DNA of 64,000 nt from positions 332,501-396,500 of the forward strand of contig NZ_CP029356.1 in assembly GCF_003130795.1 (NCBI RefSeq), written 5' to 3'. The notes beneath the pieces were generated by a model. It was given only the letters and a program-made list of their open reading frames with translations, did not search any database and had not been told where the DNA came from. This DNA is from Azospirillum thermophilum. Lineage in GTDB: Bacteria > Pseudomonadota > Alphaproteobacteria > Azospirillales > Azospirillaceae. Both the position numbers and the translations under genes were made by a program. Shown here one piece after another: positions 56,680 through 64,000 of this stretch; position 1 is the stretch's first letter, and each line of letters begins with the position of its first letter.

Positions 56680-57894
56680 TCAGGCGCGGAGCTGGCGCAG
56701 CAGGTCGCCGACGCGGGCGTTCAGCCCGCCGACCCGCTCCGTCACCGTGCGGGCCAGCCCGCCGAGCTGGTCCAGCGTCTGCGCCACGTCGGTCACCGTG
56801 CGCTCCGCGTCGCCGATCCGCTGTTCGGCCGCCACGGCGTCCTGCCGCGACTGGTCGATGCTGCGCGAGACGTCGGCGGTCAGGGCCGCCTGCTCCTCGA
56901 TCGCCGCGGAGACGGTGCCGTTGATCGTCTGGATGGAGCCGATGGTGGTGTGGATGCGGCCCAGCGCCTCGTCCACCGCCGCCGTCTCCTTCTGCAGGTT
57001 GGCGACCTGGTCGGCGATCTGCTTGGTCGCCTCGGCGGTCTGGCGGGACAGCGCCTTCACCTCGTTGGCGACGACGGCGAAGCCGCGGCCGGCCTCCCCC
57101 GCCCGCGCCGCCTCGATGGTGGCGTTCAGCGCCAGCAGGTTGGTCTGGCTGGCGATGGCGTTGATCAGCTTCACCACGCTGGCGATCTGCTCCGCCGCCG
57201 CCCGCAGCGAGGTCATGACGGTGGTGGCGCGGTCGGAATCCTGCGCGGCGGCGAGGCTGATCTCGCGGGCGCGGCCGGTGTCGCCGGAGATGCGGTCGGC
57301 GGTGGCGGCGAGCTGGTCGAGCACGCTGACGATCTGCCCGACCGAGGCGTCCACCGAGCGGGCGGCCATCGCCGCGTCGCCGGTCTGGCGCAGGCAGTCG
57401 GTCCCGGCGCCGCGGGCGGCCGCCACCGACTCGTCGAGTGCGCGCCCGGCCTCGGCGGTCTCGGCGACGATGCCGCCGATCTCGCGCTCCAGCCGGTCGG
57501 CCAGCTCGCGGAACTGGCGGGCGCGCCTGGCCTCCGCCGCCTCGGCGCGCAGGATGGAGACGGCCCAGTGGCGGGCGACGCGGGCATAGCGGCGGGCCTG
57601 GTCGACCGGACCGGCGACGCCCAGCGAGGCGATCCGCTCGCCGTCGAGGTCGATGGCGGTGTTGAAACCCTCGCGCATGGCGCCGCCGGAGCGCGCCGCC
57701 TCCTCCCGGGTCACCGGCCGCTCGTCCGCCCGGCGGGCCATGATCTCGGCGGCGACGGGGTGGGGCGTGCCGATCCGGCCGCGGTCGGTGGAGGCGACGA
57801 TCGCCCCGTCCCTGCCCATGACGGAAACGACCACGTCCAGTTCGCGGCCGATGTGATCGCAGATGTCCTGTGCGATGGTGGTGCTGAGGTCCAA
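56680..57894 (-). CDS. Soluble methyl-accepting chemotaxis protein with diacid-recognition (CdaR-type) sensor
   Basis: 404 residues from a TTG start at 57894 behind GGGGGAG. No membrane helix. Residues about 1-130 match the putative sugar diacid recognition domain of CdaR regulators ([46 protein letters not shown] and [26 protein letters not shown]). The remainder is an MCP signalling domain with hairpin tip [42 protein letters not shown] diacid-recognition domain on a cytosolic chemoreceptor suggests sensing of an intracellular carbohydrate acid. This domain pairing is uncommon to my knowledge. ATG alternatives exist only inside the sensor domain. Confidence 0.88.
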   Translation of the reverse strand: MDLSTTIAQDICDHIGRELDVVVSVMGRDGAIVASTDRGRIGTPHPVAAEIMARRADERPVTREEAARSGGAMREGFNTAIDLDGERIASLGVAGPVDQARRYARVARHWAVSILRAEAAEARRARQFRELADRLEREIGGIVAETAEAGRALDESVAAARGAGTDCLRQTGDAAMAARSVDASVGQIVSVLDQLAATADRISGDTGRAREISLAAAQDSDRATTVMTSLRAAAEQIASVVKLINAIASQTNLLALNATIEAARAGEAGRGFAVVANEVKALSRQTAEATKQIADQVANLQKETAAVDEALGRIHTTIGSIQTINGTVSAAIEEQAALTADVSRSIDQSRQDAVAAEQRIGDAERTVTDVAQTLDQLGGLARTVTERVGGLNARVGDLLRQLRA

Positions 57895-58014
57895 GGCGTT
57901 GCTCCCCCGGTTGGACAGTCTGTGGGTTCCGTGTCGTTCTCGCGTGCGTCGATGGCACCCGCTTGTCCTTTCCGGGAAGGATCGGCGACTCTTTCTTAAC
58001 GTGAGGTTGAGGAC

Positions 58015-58599
58015 ATGGCCCCTGCGACAGTTTTGATCCTGCCCGGGCTCGGCAATTCCCCGCCCGGCCACTGGCAGAGCTGGCTGGAACGGCGGATGCC
58101 CGCGCTGCGGCGGGTCGACCTCGGCGATTGGGACGCCCCGGCGCCGGAGGTCTGGGCTGCGCGGCTGGAGGAGGCGGTGACGGCGGCGGTGACGCCGGCC
58201 GCGGGCAAGGTGGCAGGGCCGGTGGTGCTGGTCGCCCACAGCCTGTCCTGCATCCTGGTCGCCCGCTGGGCGGCCTCCGGGACGCCGGCGGTGGGCAAGG
58301 TGGCGGGGGCGCTGCTGGTGGCGCCGCCCGACGTCGACGCGCCGGACGGCATCCCGGCGGAGGCGGCGCGCTTCGCGCCGGTTCCCGTCGACCCGCTGCC
58401 CTTCCCGGCGCTGGTCGTCGGCAGCCGCAACGACCCCTATTGCCGGGCGGAGCGCGCCTGCGCCTTCGCCGTCGCCTGGGGTGCCGACTTCATCGACGCC
58501 GGCGAGGCCGGGCACATCAACGCCGACTCCGGGCACGGCCCCTGGCCGATGGGCGAGACGCTGCTGCGCCACCTGCTGGAGGAGGCCGCCGGCGGCTGA
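58015..58599 (+). CDS. RBBP9/YdeN-type alpha/beta hydrolase
   Basis: 194 residues. [18 protein letters not shown] is the YdeN/RBBP9 family start, [17 protein letters not shown] holds the serine nucleophile, [11 protein letters not shown] the acid and [16 protein letters not shown] the His. Serine hydrolase of unknown physiological substrate. Divergent from the chemoreceptor gene. Confidence 0.88.
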   Translation: MAPATVLILPGLGNSPPGHWQSWLERRMPALRRVDLGDWDAPAPEVWAARLEEAVTAAVTPAAGKVAGPVVLVAHSLSCILVARWAASGTPAVGKVAGALLVAPPDVDAPDGIPAEAARFAPVPVDPLPFPALVVGSRNDPYCRAERACAFAVAWGADFIDAGEAGHINADSGHGPWPMGETLLRHLLEEAAGG

Positions 58600-58603
58600 A
58601 CCG

Positions 58604-59185
58604 TCACTGCGGTCGCTTCAGCGTGCGGTCGCTGTCGCCATAGGTGAAGGCGGGCGCCTCGGTCAGGTCGGCGGAGTCGAGGTCCAGCGTGGCCGACGCC
58701 CGGTCGGTGCGCAGCGCCGTCACCGGCACCGAGACCAGTTTGCCGCCGGCCTCTCCGCCGGCCTCTCCGCCGGTTGCCCCGCCGCGGCGCGACAGGACCA
58801 CCCGCTCGACCCGGTCGCCGTCGGGGGACAGGGTGAAGTCCTGGATCTCGCCGCTTGCCAGGCCGTCGCGGGTGCGGACCATCCTGCCGACCAGGGCGCG
58901 GGCCTGATCGGCGGTCATCGCGTCGGGCGGCAGGGTGGCGACGGGGGCGCCGCTACCGCTGCCGGCGGGCGGGGCGGGGTTCTGGACCTCGCGCGACGGC
59001 GCCTCGCCGTCCACGCCGGTCGGCGAGGTGGTGGCGTCGGTCGCCGGCTGGTCTTCCGGCCGCGGCGCGGTCATCAGCGGGGCGGTCTGCTGGGCGACGG
59101 TCGTTTCGGCCGGCGCCGGCGCGGCGAGCAGGGCGGCAGCACAGGCGGCGAGCAGGGCGGGGCGGAGCGGTACGCAGCGGCGCAT
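58604..59185 (-). CDS. Secreted PRC-barrel-like protein
   Basis: 193 residues. A signal peptide ([22 protein letters not shown]) is followed by a Thr/Pro/Ala-rich low-complexity stretch, then a PRC-barrel-like segment [39 protein letters not shown] and [12 protein letters not shown] short internal repeat ([10 protein letters not shown]) reflects a tandem 12-base DNA repeat near 58748-58780. Such proteins are found in alphaproteobacterial periplasms with unclear role. ATG at 59185. Confidence 0.7.
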   Translation of the reverse strand: MRRCVPLRPALLAACAAALLAAPAPAETTVAQQTAPLMTAPRPEDQPATDATTSPTGVDGEAPSREVQNPAPPAGSGSGAPVATLPPDAMTADQARALVGRMVRTRDGLASGEIQDFTLSPDGDRVERVVLSRRGGATGGEAGGEAGGKLVSVPVTALRTDRASATLDLDSADLTEAPAFTYGDSDRTLKRPQ

Positions 59186-59278
59186 GGGCGGAGCCTCCTT
59201 GGCCTCGGGACGAGGTTTGGGAGTCAACACCGGCGGGGCCGCGACCGTTGCGCGGCCTGTCGCGGCGGCAGCGCGTCC

Positions 59279-59926
59279 TCAGCCCCGGCGCAACAGGAAT
59301 ACGCCCTGTTCGCCCAACAGGTTGGCGAATCCGGAATGGGCCCGTCCGGTGACGCGGCCGGCGCGGTCCATGATCCGCGACTGCTCGATCCGGATGTTCA
59401 TCTCCTCGCACAGCACGACGAAATCGCGGATCGTACAGAAGTGGATGTTGGGGGTCTCCCACCACTGGTAGCCCAGCTTCTCGGTCACCGGCATGCGGCC
59501 GGTCACCAGCAACTGCAGCCGGATGCGCCAGTAGCCGAAGTTGGGCACCGAGACGATGGCATGGCGCCCGATGCGGCACAGCGTCTCCAGCACGGCGCGC
59601 GGATTGCGCATCGCCTGCAGGGTCTGGCTGAGGACGACGTAGTCGAAGGCGTCGGCCGGATAGTCCTTCAGGTCGGTCTCGGCGTCGCCCTGGATGACCG
59701 ACAGGCCGTGCGCCACGCACTGCCGCACGCCGTCCATGCTGAGCTCGATCCCGCGGCCGTCCACCTGCTTGGCATGGGTCAGGTAGTCGAGCAGCGCGCC
59801 GTCGCCGCAGCCGATGTCCAGCACGCGGCTGTTCGGCCGCACCATGTCCGCGATCAGCTTCAGGTCGTCGCGGATGGCGGGGGGCTGGCGGGTGAGGCGG
59901 GCGCTCTGCTCGTCGAGGGGGCTCAT
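59279..59926 (-). CDS. metW: MetW, methyltransferase-fold partner of MetX
   Basis: 215 residues. SAM-binding motif VLDIGCGDGALLDYLTH and VLSQTLQAMRNPRAVLET, plus SVPNFGYWRIRLQLLVTGRMPVTEKLGYQWWETPNIHFCTIRDF, a stretch nearly diagnostic for MetW. MetW is coupled to MetX in homoserine acetylation/succinylation for methionine synthesis. Follows metX in the same direction, with 35 bases between the MetX stop and this ATG. Confidence 0.93.
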   Translation of the reverse strand: MSPLDEQSARLTRQPPAIRDDLKLIADMVRPNSRVLDIGCGDGALLDYLTHAKQVDGRGIELSMDGVRQCVAHGLSVIQGDAETDLKDYPADAFDYVVLSQTLQAMRNPRAVLETLCRIGRHAIVSVPNFGYWRIRLQLLVTGRMPVTEKLGYQWWETPNIHFCTIRDFVVLCEEMNIRIEQSRIMDRAGRVTGRAHSGFANLLGEQGVFLLRRG

Positions 59927-59961
59927 CGGGGGCGACTGGCTTTCTTGGTCGGCAGGCTTGA

Positions 59962-61239
59962 TCAGCGGGCGCGGCGGCGGACGGTGAGGCCGCGATGCTC
60001 GGCGCAGCCTTCCAGGAAACCGTGGATCACCTGGTGGAACTCCGGCTCGTCCAGCAGGAAGGCGTCGTGACCCTTGTCCGTCCCGATCTCCACGAAGCTG
60101 ACGTTGGCGGCGACCGCGTTCAGCGCATGGACGATGGCGCGCGATTCGGAGGTCGGGAACAGCCAGTCGCTGGAGAAGCTGGCGAGGCAGAAGCGCACCG
60201 GCGTCGGCCGCCCGTCCTTGCGGAAGGCGTTGGTCAGCGCCCCGCCGGCGTCGGCGGCGAGGTCGAAGTAATCCATCGCCCGCGTGATGTAGAGGTAGGA
60301 GTTGGCGTCGAACCGCTCCACGAAGGAGGCGCCCTGGTAGCGCAGGTAGCTTTCCACCTGGAAGTCCGCGTCGAAGCCGTAGGTCACCGACTTGCGGTCC
60401 TGCAGGTTGCGGCCGAACTTGCGGTGCAGCGCCGTCTCCGACAGGTAGGTGATGTGCGCGGCCATGCGCGCCACCGCCAGCCCGGCCTCCGGCCGCCTGC
60501 CTTCCAGAAGATAGTTGCCGCCGCACCAGTTGGGATCGGCCATGATCGCCTGGCGCCCGACCTCGTGGAAGGCGATGTTCTGCGCCGAATGGCGGGCCGC
60601 CGTGGCGATGGGCACCGCGGCGAACACCGTCTCCGGGTAGGAGACCGCCCACTGCAGCACCTGCATGCCGCCCATCGAGCCGCCGATGACGCAGAACAGC
60701 GTCTCGATCCCCAGATGGTCGATCAGCATCTTCTGCGCCCGCACCATGTCGCCGATGGTGATGACCGGGAAGGCGAGGCCGTAGGGCTCGCCGGTCGCGG
60801 GATTGACGTCCTTCGGGCCGGTGCTGCCCATGCAGCCGCCGATGACGTTGGAGCAGATGACGAAGTAGCGGTCGGTGTCCACCGGCTTGCCGGGGCCGAC
60901 CAGCATCTCCCACCAGCCGGACTTGCCGGTGATCGGGTGGCGGTCCAGCACGAAATGGTCGCCGGTCAGCGCGTGGCAGATCAGGATCGCGTTCGACCGG
61001 TCGGCGTTCAGCGTGCCGTAGGTCTGGTAGGCGACGTGGAAGGGGCCGAGCTCCGCCCCGCTGTCCAGGCGCAACGGCCTGTCCGTCCCCAGCAGGACGC
61101 GGTGGCCCGGCTGGTTGTAGACGGGCTGGGCGTAGAGCGGCCGCGACGGGCCGGTATCCCCGCTGTGGCTGGAATCCAAGGACCGGCCGGGCTCTGAGCC
61201 CGCGTCGGCGGCGACGACGGAGGGCTGGTGCGCAGACAT
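59962..61239 (-). CDS. metX: Homoserine O-acetyltransferase (or succinyltransferase) MetX
   Basis: 425 residues. Alpha/beta hydrolase acyltransferase: the nucleophile Ser188 is in [14 protein letters not shown], the catalytic Asp in [11 protein letters not shown] and His in [17 protein letters not shown]. Acylates homoserine, the committing step of methionine synthesis. MetX of Rhodospirillales can be an acetyl- or succinyltransferase, so the acyl donor is left open. ATG at 61239 removes an upstream basic stretch that is not conserved in the family. Confidence 0.93.
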   Translation of the reverse strand: MSAHQPSVVAADAGSEPGRSLDSSHSGDTGPSRPLYAQPVYNQPGHRVLLGTDRPLRLDSGAELGPFHVAYQTYGTLNADRSNAILICHALTGDHFVLDRHPITGKSGWWEMLVGPGKPVDTDRYFVICSNVIGGCMGSTGPKDVNPATGEPYGLAFPVITIGDMVRAQKMLIDHLGIETLFCVIGGSMGGMQVLQWAVSYPETVFAAVPIATAARHSAQNIAFHEVGRQAIMADPNWCGGNYLLEGRRPEAGLAVARMAAHITYLSETALHRKFGRNLQDRKSVTYGFDADFQVESYLRYQGASFVERFDANSYLYITRAMDYFDLAADAGGALTNAFRKDGRPTPVRFCLASFSSDWLFPTSESRAIVHALNAVAANVSFVEIGTDKGHDAFLLDEPEFHQVIHGFLEGCAEHRGLTVRRRAR

Positions 61240-61379
61240 GGCGGCGGCGTCGGGACCTCTGGAAACAAGGGAGCGTACAGCTACGGCGCAGGCCTTGGGG
61301 GTGTCAATGTTTTCTTTGATTTTGGGACGCATGCGGACTACTACTATCCGGCTTTGCTCCCGATGGTCACAAGTCCTCC

Positions 61380-62252
61380 ATGACGCAAACCAGCACCCCG
61401 CTCGACGATTTGCGCCGCGAGATCGACCAGATCGACGACGCGATCCATGATCTGCTGATGCGCCGGGCCGCCGTCGTCGAGCGAATCGGCCTCGCCAAGG
61501 GGGCCGATGGTTCGGGAGCCCCGCCCGTCTTCCTGCGCCCGGCGCGCGAGGCGACGATCCTGCGCCGCCTGATGGCGCGCCATGCCGGCAGCTTCCCCGC
61601 CCAGGCGATCGTCCGCATGTGGCGGGAGATGATCACCGCGCTGACCCGCCTGCAGGGCCCCTTCGCCGTCGCCGTCTATGCGCCGGAGGACCGCCGCGGC
61701 TTCTGGGACGTGGCGCGCGACCATTTCGGCAGCTTCGTGCCGATGACCGCGGTCAACACCCCGGCGGCGGCGCTGCGCGCCGTGTCGGAGGGCACCGCCA
61801 CCGTCGGCATCGTGCCCTACCCGGCGGAGGACGACAGCGACCCCTGGTGGCGCTTCCTGGTGTCGGCCGACGCGCGCCGGCCGCAGATCGTGGCGCGGCT
61901 GCCCTTCGGCGGGCGCGGCAACGGCCGGGGCGAGGACCGCGACGCGCTGGCCATCGCCATGGTCCCGCACGAGCCGACCGGCGACGACCGCACGCTGCTG
62001 AGCATCGAGATCCTGGGTGACCTCAGCCGCGGCCGGCTGAAGGACATGCTGGAGGCCTGCGGCCTGCCGCCGGTCAGCTTCTGCACCTGGCATTCCAAGG
62101 ATGCGGCCGGCCCCTCCATCCATCTGGTGGAGATCGCCGACTTCGTGGATCCGGCCGATCCGCGCATGACTGCCCTGAGGGAGCGGTCGGGCGAAATCCC
62201 CGTGCGGGTGAACACGGTCGGCGGCTATGCTGTGCCGCTGCAGTTCGCCTGA
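61380..62252 (+). CDS. Chorismate mutase fused to a degenerate prephenate dehydratase-like region
   Basis: 290 residues. An AroQ-type chorismate mutase occupies about residues 8-95 ([32 protein letters not shown] and [20 protein letters not shown]). The rest resembles a shortened PheA dehydratase plus ACT-like end ([22 protein letters not shown]), but the catalytic TRF motif is absent (LAIAMV instead). It therefore probably acts as chorismate mutase only, giving prephenate for phenylalanine/tyrosine. Lies upstream of hisC in the same direction, 71 bases apart. Confidence 0.85.
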   Translation: MTQTSTPLDDLRREIDQIDDAIHDLLMRRAAVVERIGLAKGADGSGAPPVFLRPAREATILRRLMARHAGSFPAQAIVRMWREMITALTRLQGPFAVAVYAPEDRRGFWDVARDHFGSFVPMTAVNTPAAALRAVSEGTATVGIVPYPAEDDSDPWWRFLVSADARRPQIVARLPFGGRGNGRGEDRDALAIAMVPHEPTGDDRTLLSIEILGDLSRGRLKDMLEACGLPPVSFCTWHSKDAAGPSIHLVEIADFVDPADPRMTALRERSGEIPVRVNTVGGYAVPLQFA

Positions 62253-62323
62253 GCGGCCTGCGGACGATCCCTCGTTCCCATCTCCACTGTCTTCCTGTCT
62301 CCACTGTCTGGATGTGAACCGTC

Positions 62324-63415
62324 ATGAGCCAGTCGAACGGCCCCGTGCCGCGTCCCGGGATTCTCGATATCGCCGCCTATGTCGGTGGTGAGCATCACGG
62401 CACGATCCGGCTCGCCTCGAACGAGGGCGCGCTGGGGCCGAGCCCGCGGGCCATGGAGGCCTATGCCCAGGCGGCCGCGACCCTGCACCGCTATCCCGAC
62501 GGCGCCTCCGCCGCGCTGCGCGAGGCCATCGCCCGGCGGTTCGGGCTGGATGCCGGGCGGATCGTCTGCGGCGCCGGCTCCGACGAGATCATCAGCCTGC
62601 TGATCCGCGCCTATGCCGGGCCGGGCGACGAGGTGCTGTATTCGCAGTACGGCTTCCTGATGTACCCGATCGGCGCCAGGTCGGTGGGCGCCACGCCGGT
62701 GACGGCGCCGGAGACCGACCTGACCGCCGACGTGGAGTCCCTGCTGTCGCGCGTCACCCCGCGGACGAAGCTGGTCTTCCTCGCCAACCCGAACAACCCG
62801 ACCGGCACCTATCTGCCGACCTCGGAGATCGAGCGGCTGCACGCCGGCCTGCCGCCGCATGTGCTGCTGGTGATCGACGCGGCCTATGCCGAGTACATGA
62901 ACCGCAACGACTACACCGCCGGGGCCGAGCTGGTGGAGCGCTTCCCCAACGTGGTGATGACGCGCACCTTCTCGAAGATCTTCGCGCTGGGCTCGCTGCG
63001 CATCGGCTGGGCCTATTGCCCGGCGGCGGTCGCCGACGTGCTGAACCGCGTGCGCGGCCCCTTCAACGTCTCGACCGCCGCCCACGTCGCCGGCATCGCC
63101 GCGGTGGAGGACACGGAGTTCCTGGAGCGCTCGCGCCAGCACAACGAGCAGTGGCGCGAGTGGTTCACCCGGCAGGTGCGCGGCCTGGGGCTGACCGTGC
63201 ATCCCAGCGTGACCAACTTCGTCCTGGTGGACTTCCAGGGCCAGAAGCCCGGCAAGGACGACGCCGAGGCGGCGCGCCAGTTCCTGAAGGGCCGCAGCAT
63301 CCTGGTCCGCCAGATGCCCTCCTACGGCCTGCCGAGCTGCCTGCGCGTGACCATCGGCACCGAGGCCGAGATGCGCGCCGTGGTGGATGCGCTGAAGGCG
63401 TTCCTCGAAGGGTAG
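62324..63415 (+). CDS. hisC: Histidinol-phosphate/aromatic aminotransferase
   Basis: 363 residues. PLP lysine K218 in TRTFSKIFALGSLRIGW, with LASNEGALGPSP, GAGSDEIISLLIRAY, FLANPNNPTGTYLP and VIDAAYAEY family blocks. HisC enzymes transaminate histidinol phosphate and often prephenate/aromatic ketoacids, which fits its place next to a chorismate mutase gene. tyrA (prephenate/arogenate dehydrogenase), expected next in this arrangement, does not follow; two minus-strand unknown genes do. Confidence 0.93.
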   Translation: MSQSNGPVPRPGILDIAAYVGGEHHGTIRLASNEGALGPSPRAMEAYAQAAATLHRYPDGASAALREAIARRFGLDAGRIVCGAGSDEIISLLIRAYAGPGDEVLYSQYGFLMYPIGARSVGATPVTAPETDLTADVESLLSRVTPRTKLVFLANPNNPTGTYLPTSEIERLHAGLPPHVLLVIDAAYAEYMNRNDYTAGAELVERFPNVVMTRTFSKIFALGSLRIGWAYCPAAVADVLNRVRGPFNVSTAAHVAGIAAVEDTEFLERSRQHNEQWREWFTRQVRGLGLTVHPSVTNFVLVDFQGQKPGKDDAEAARQFLKGRSILVRQMPSYGLPSCLRVTIGTEAEMRAVVDALKAFLEG

Positions 63416-63442
63416 GGCCGCTCGCCGGGCCGGTTCGGGGCT

Positions 63443-63802
63443 CTACCCCAGCCGGCCCAGCAGCACCGGGTTGTCCCAGGTCGGCTGGCGGTCTTCGATG
63501 GAGACGCGGTGGGGCAGCGGAGTGTCGCGTTCGGCGGAGACCTCGACCCAGCGGGGAACCAGTTCGTTGTTGAGATCGTCGAGGACGGCGACCGCCAGCG
63601 CCTCCAGCCCGCCGGGAACAGTGGCGAGCGCCGGCAGGTAGGCGGCGAGGCCGGCGGGATCGAGCACCAGCCGGTCCGGGACGTAGCGGATGCGCAGGCG
63701 GGTGCCGGGCATCGGCTCGCCCCGCAGCTCCACCAGGAAATCATGCCGCGAGTCCGGAGTGGGGGCGGTGGTCAGACGCTCCCGCCGGATGCCCCCGGTC
63801 AT
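63443..63802 (-). CDS. Hypothetical protein, second gene of a coupled pair
   Basis: 119 residues. Contains FLVELRGEPMPGTRLRIRYVPDRLVLDPAGLAAYLPAL and VLDDLNNELVPRWVEVSAERD. The YVPD-LVL-LAAYL pattern faintly recalls QueF-type T-fold enzymes, but it has no cysteine at all and so lacks the QueF active site. Its ATG overlaps the upstream gene's stop in an ATGA, so the two are translated together. Confidence 0.6.
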   Translation of the reverse strand: MTGGIRRERLTTAPTPDSRHDFLVELRGEPMPGTRLRIRYVPDRLVLDPAGLAAYLPALATVPGGLEALAVAVLDDLNNELVPRWVEVSAERDTPLPHRVSIEDRQPTWDNPVLLGRLG

Positions 63803-63996
63803 GCATTCACCCCCAGGCCGGACCGGCCGGCGCGCGTCAGCTTCACCCAGGATTTGGCGCCGGACTGGAAGGACAGGCCGCCGGTGTAGCCCACGGCGCG
63901 CACGCTGTCGGCGAAGATCTGGATCAGTTCCACCTTCAACTCTCCCGGTAGGGCGGCGTGGCTGCGCAGGATCAGGTCGAACTGGTTCGGCCGCAC
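63799..63996 (-). CDS. Hypothetical protein, partial or complete at the window edge
   Basis: 65 residues visible from a GTG at 63996; the real start may lie outside the window. Not recognised. Sequence includes MRPNQFDLILRSHAALPGEL and a C-terminal SFQSGAKSWVKLTRAGRSGLGVNA. ATGA overlap with the next gene downstream links the two. Confidence 0.5.
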   Translation of the reverse strand: MRPNQFDLILRSHAALPGELKVELIQIFADSVRAVGYTGGLSFQSGAKSWVKLTRAGRSGLGVNA

Positions 63997-64000
63997 CAGC

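Noticed and set aside
1..64000. tRNA or rRNA genes
   Set aside because: No cloverleaf-like or rRNA-like sequence was recognised by eye; a covariance search would be decisive.

Overview
The window is GC-rich, densely coded DNA from an alphaproteobacterium. The gene families (iteron RepA-type replicon, metX-metW pair, cytosolic chemoreceptors, cytochrome c', periplasmic-binding transporters) fit Rhodospirillales, most likely an Azospirillum relative. This is inferred from family composition; no rRNA or tRNA gene is visible to test it.

The most distinctive region is 7.6-11.4 kb. It holds parB and parA (minus strand) and a divergent plasmid-type repA (plus strand), with about a dozen 13-19 bp iterons on both sides of repA, an A+T-rich stretch and a perfect 10-bp inverted repeat upstream of parA. 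This is the replication and partition control region of a secondary replicon. Because the window also carries metX, metW, hisC, a chorismate mutase gene and gloB, the replicon looks like a chromid rather than a dispensable plasmid.

Layout: 1-0.8 kb, 3' end of a Kef-type K+/H+ antiporter. 0.8-4.6 kb, sulfate ABC transporter (cysA, cysW, cysT, sbp). 4.8-7.5 kb, an RHE_PE00001-like HTH protein, an Rrf2 regulator and a metallo-beta-lactamase-fold hydrolase. 7.6-11.4 kb, replicon core. 11.7-22.5 kb, a polyamine/GABA block: four-gene Pot-like ABC transporter, chemoreceptor, PuuR-like cupin regulator, gabD, gabT and a DMT exporter. 22.5-30.4 kb, a 2H-phosphoesterase-like gene, an unrecognised two-gene operon, an AsmA-family gene, an SLC13/RCK transporter and two small genes. 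30.7-38.8 kb, a class I aminotransferase, a sensor histidine kinase and a large alpha-2-macroglobulin-like gene. 39.2-45.1 kb, a MerR-controlled fatty-acid beta-oxidation operon. 45.4-52.6 kb, a NarL-type response regulator, CBS protein, OmpW, lipoprotein, DauA-like oxidase, DMT exporter, cytochrome b561 and cytochrome c'. 52.7-53.9 kb, a rearranged patch with two truncated genes bounded by inverted repeats. 53.9-64 kb, cupin, GST, gloB, methyltransferase, soluble chemoreceptor, hydrolase, metW, metX, chorismate mutase, hisC and two unknown genes at the edge.

Six otherwise good genes (cysT, asmA-like, A2M-like, thiolase, acyl-CoA dehydrogenase, DMT exporter) each need exactly one extra base in a G or C run to read through. 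This uniform pattern points to homopolymer under-calling in the assembly rather than six pseudogenes. Each is annotated as one full-length gene with the break noted.
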